Shown here: positions 62,181-64,000 of the stretch, one piece after another
Numbering within the stretch: the stretch's first letter is position 1
Layout: every line of letters begins with the position of its first letter
Assembly (NCBI RefSeq): GCF_029227915.1
Contig: NC_079877.1
Location: forward strand, 34,313,851-34,377,850
Source: Hydractinia symbiolongicarpus
Taxonomy: Eukaryota > Cnidaria > Hydrozoa > Anthoathecata > Hydractiniidae
Direction of reading: 5' to 3'
DNA length: 64,000 nt
The notes under the pieces: model-generated
Told to the model about the DNA's origin: nothing
Seen by the model: the letters and a program-made list of their open reading frames with translations, nothing else
Databases searched by the model: none
Program-made: the position numbers and the translations under genes

Positions 62181-64000
62181 ATGACTCATTTATCACATTT
62201 ATAAGGTGAAAGTCCAAAATCAGTTCAATTAAGTCCCACAGTCAATCGTTTCGCTGTTGAAAGCGATACAACTTAGTAATATCGGAAAAAAATCAGTAAA
62301 TACATGTTGGTACGAATGTGTGACGCAACCGTTGTAACTCAAACGGATTGACACCGTTAGAAAGTCAATGAAATGGAGTTTTTGAAACTGTCTCTATATC
62401 TTCAGCGCGCGCTAACGGCTAGGATTGATCCCACAGTAAAAATGACTTATTTATCTAAATTTTTAATAAATCGCTACCACAGGGTCCAGTGTAATCGCTG
62501 AGTTCCGGTAATCATGTCAAATTAAGAAGAATGTTCTTTCTTGGAAACCTATTGCCTCATTTATCACATTTATAAGGTCACAGTCCTGAATCAGTTCAAA
62601 TAATTCCCACAGTCAATCGTTTTACTGTTGAAAGCGATGCAACTTAGTATTATCCGAAGAAAATCACTAAATACATTTTGGTACGAATATTTGACGCAAC
62701 TGTTGTAACTCAAACGGATTGACACCGATAGAAAGTCAATGAAATGTGGTTTTTGAAACTGTCTCTATTTCTTCAGCGCGCGATAAAGGCTAGGATTGGT
62801 CTCACAGTAAAAAAAGACTTATTTATCTTAATTTTTAAATAAAGCGCCACCACAGCGACCAGTGTAATCGCTGAGTTCCAGCAATCATGTCAAATTAAGA
62901 AGAATGTTATTTCTTGGCGTCCATTTGTCTCACTTATAACATTTATAAGGTCAAAGTCCAAAATCAGTTCATTTAAGTCGCACAGTCAAACGTTTCACAG
63001 TTAAAAGCGATGCAACCTAGTAATATCCGAATACTTTCGCTGAATACATGTTGGTACGAATATGTGACGCAACCGTTGTAACTCAAACGGAATTATACCG
63101 CCAAGAAATCAATGAAATGTAGCTTTTGAGAATGTTTTTATTTCTTCAGCGCGTGGTAACGGCCAGGATTGGTCCCACATTAAGAAAATCTTATTTATCT
63201 AAATTTTAAAATGAATCGCTTCCACACGGTCCAGTGTAATCGCTGAGTTCTGGCAATCATGTCAAATTAAGAAGAATATCATTTCTTGTAGTCAAAATGA
63301 CTCATTTATCACATTTATAAGGTGAAAGTCCAAAATCAGTTCAATTAAGTCCCACAGTCAATCGTTTCGCTGTTAAAAGCGATACAACTTAGTAATATCG
63401 GAAAAAAATCACTAAATACATGTTGGTACGAATGTGTGACGCAACCGTTGTAACTCAAACGGATTGACACCGTTAGAAAGTCAATGAAATGGAGTTTCTG
63501 AAACTGTCTCTATATCTTCAGCGCGCGCTTACGGCTAGGATTGGTCCCACAGTAAAAATGACTGATTTATCTAATTTTTTAAATGAATCGCTACCACAGG
63601 GTCCAGTGTAATCGCTGAGTTCCGGCAATCATGTCAAATTAAGAAGAATGTTCTTTCTTGGAGTCCAATTGTCTCATTTATCACACTTATGAGGTCACAG
63701 TCCAAAGTTAGTTCAATTAAATCCCACAGTCAATCGTTTCACTGTTAGAAGTGATGCAACCTAGTATTATCAGAAAATCATCGTTAATACATGTTGGTAC
63801 GAATATGTGACCCAACCGTTGTAACTCGAACGGATTGACACCGTTAGAAAGTCAATGAATTGTACTTTTTGAAGCTGTCTCTATTTCTTCAGCGCGAACT
63901 AACGGCTAGGATTGGTCCCACAGTAAAAAATGACTTATTTATCTAAATTTTTAAAGAAAGGCTACCCAGAGCCTAATGTAATCGCTGAATTCCAGCAATC
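62181..64000 (+). repeat. Mosaic satellite segment at the window edge
   Basis: Anchors 62309, 62680, 63053, 63425 and 63796. The monomer before 62680 has cattttgg and cagtcctgaatc, marks of monomer 2 of block A, but without the 27-bp deletion in the next monomer. 62836-63265 copies 56500-56930 (about 17 monomers apart). The array runs off the right edge of the window. Confidence 0.82.

Larger units (their letters stand above)
1..64000 (+). repeat. Satellite DNA array, about 372-bp monomer, 172 head-to-tail copies
   Basis: The entire window is a tandem array of one monomer family. I traced the word ggtacg (anchor) through the window: first at 109, last at 63796, 172 anchors, mean spacing 372.4 bp. 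Steps outside 369-375 bp are three of 346 bp (480-826, 10505-10851, 38078-38424), four of 385 bp (25735-26120, 26865-27250, 29111-29496, 33597-33982) and one of 456 bp (40283-40739). All copies have the same orientation; no inverted monomer, transposon or single-copy stretch interrupts the array. The composition is AT-rich with a small CpG-rich core. Arrays of this length with multimeric superstructure are known from centromeric and pericentromeric heterochromatin of eukaryotes; that location is inference here. The species and the satellite family name are not recognisable to me. Confidence 0.98.

Noticed and set aside
1-64000. CRISPR array (regular repeats and spacers)
   Set aside because: The 372-bp units are homologous throughout. 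There are no short identical repeats separated by unrelated spacers and no cas genes.
1-64000. CENP-B box
   Set aside because: I looked for TTCG followed by CGGG at the canonical spacing on both strands. Words such as tttcgctaaatac lack the CGGG half. A centromeric role is not excluded, only this motif.
1-64000. Transposable element or LTR insertions
   Set aside because: No stretch departs from the monomer alignment by more than the indels listed. No target-site duplications, terminal repeats or transposase/reverse-transcriptase frames are visible.
1-64000. Identity with well-known satellites (human alpha, Drosophila 359-bp, beetle satellites of about 360 bp)
   Set aside because: The length is superficially close to some insect and plant satellites, but I could not match the sequence from memory, and length alone is not evidence.

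Overview
The whole 64 kb window is one uninterrupted array of satellite DNA. About 172 head-to-tail copies of an AT-rich monomer of about 372 bp all run in the same orientation. Using the first base of the near-invariant word ggtacg as an anchor, I hand-traced 172 successive anchors from 109 to 63796. Mean spacing is 372.4 bp, and all but eight steps are 369-375 bp. I see no protein gene, tRNA, rRNA, transposon, CRISPR array or unique sequence. This form (megasatellite-like tandem repeats with multimeric higher-order repeats, HORs) indicates eukaryotic heterochromatin: pericentromeric, centromeric or subtelomeric. The species cannot be assigned from sequence alone, and I did not recognise a named satellite family.

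Layout. 1-10025 is a 27-monomer block (A), and 10026-16757 is a second, partial copy (A') lacking one monomer. 16758-18123 re-duplicates 14898-16263. 18124-20690 is a copy of 13659 onward, itself expanded by a 4-monomer and a 1-monomer duplication. 20691-21924 is a mosaic linker. 21925-25045 is a 3-monomer HOR present almost three times. 25735-28430 holds monomers with a 13-bp insertion. 28801-33286 and 33287-37391 are two copies of a 12-monomer HOR, the second carrying an extra 745-bp dimer. 37741-39525 is a third relative of block A with six monomers deleted. 39526-40424 is a mosaic ending in the only out-of-register junction of the array. 40425-46375 is a 5-monomer HOR of 1858 bp present a little over three times. 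46376-56927 is a mosaic with a trimer and several single-monomer duplications. 56928-62180 is a 6-monomer HOR of exactly 2233 bp present 2.35 times at about 99.6% identity. 62181-64000 is a mosaic related to block A and to 56.5-56.9 kb.

The array therefore reads as a record of many nested unequal exchanges, almost all kept in monomer register, plus short gene-conversion patches. Each monomer also carries a compact set of conserved short motifs that could bind proteins: alternating CCGTT/AACGG half-sites with Myb-like YAACGG cores, a GC-alternating palindrome, two alternative versions of a dyad box and, in one subtype, a perfect bZIP/AP-1-like nonamer. The short open frames (64-96 codons, mostly starting at TTG) recur only because the monomer recurs, and I do not call them genes.
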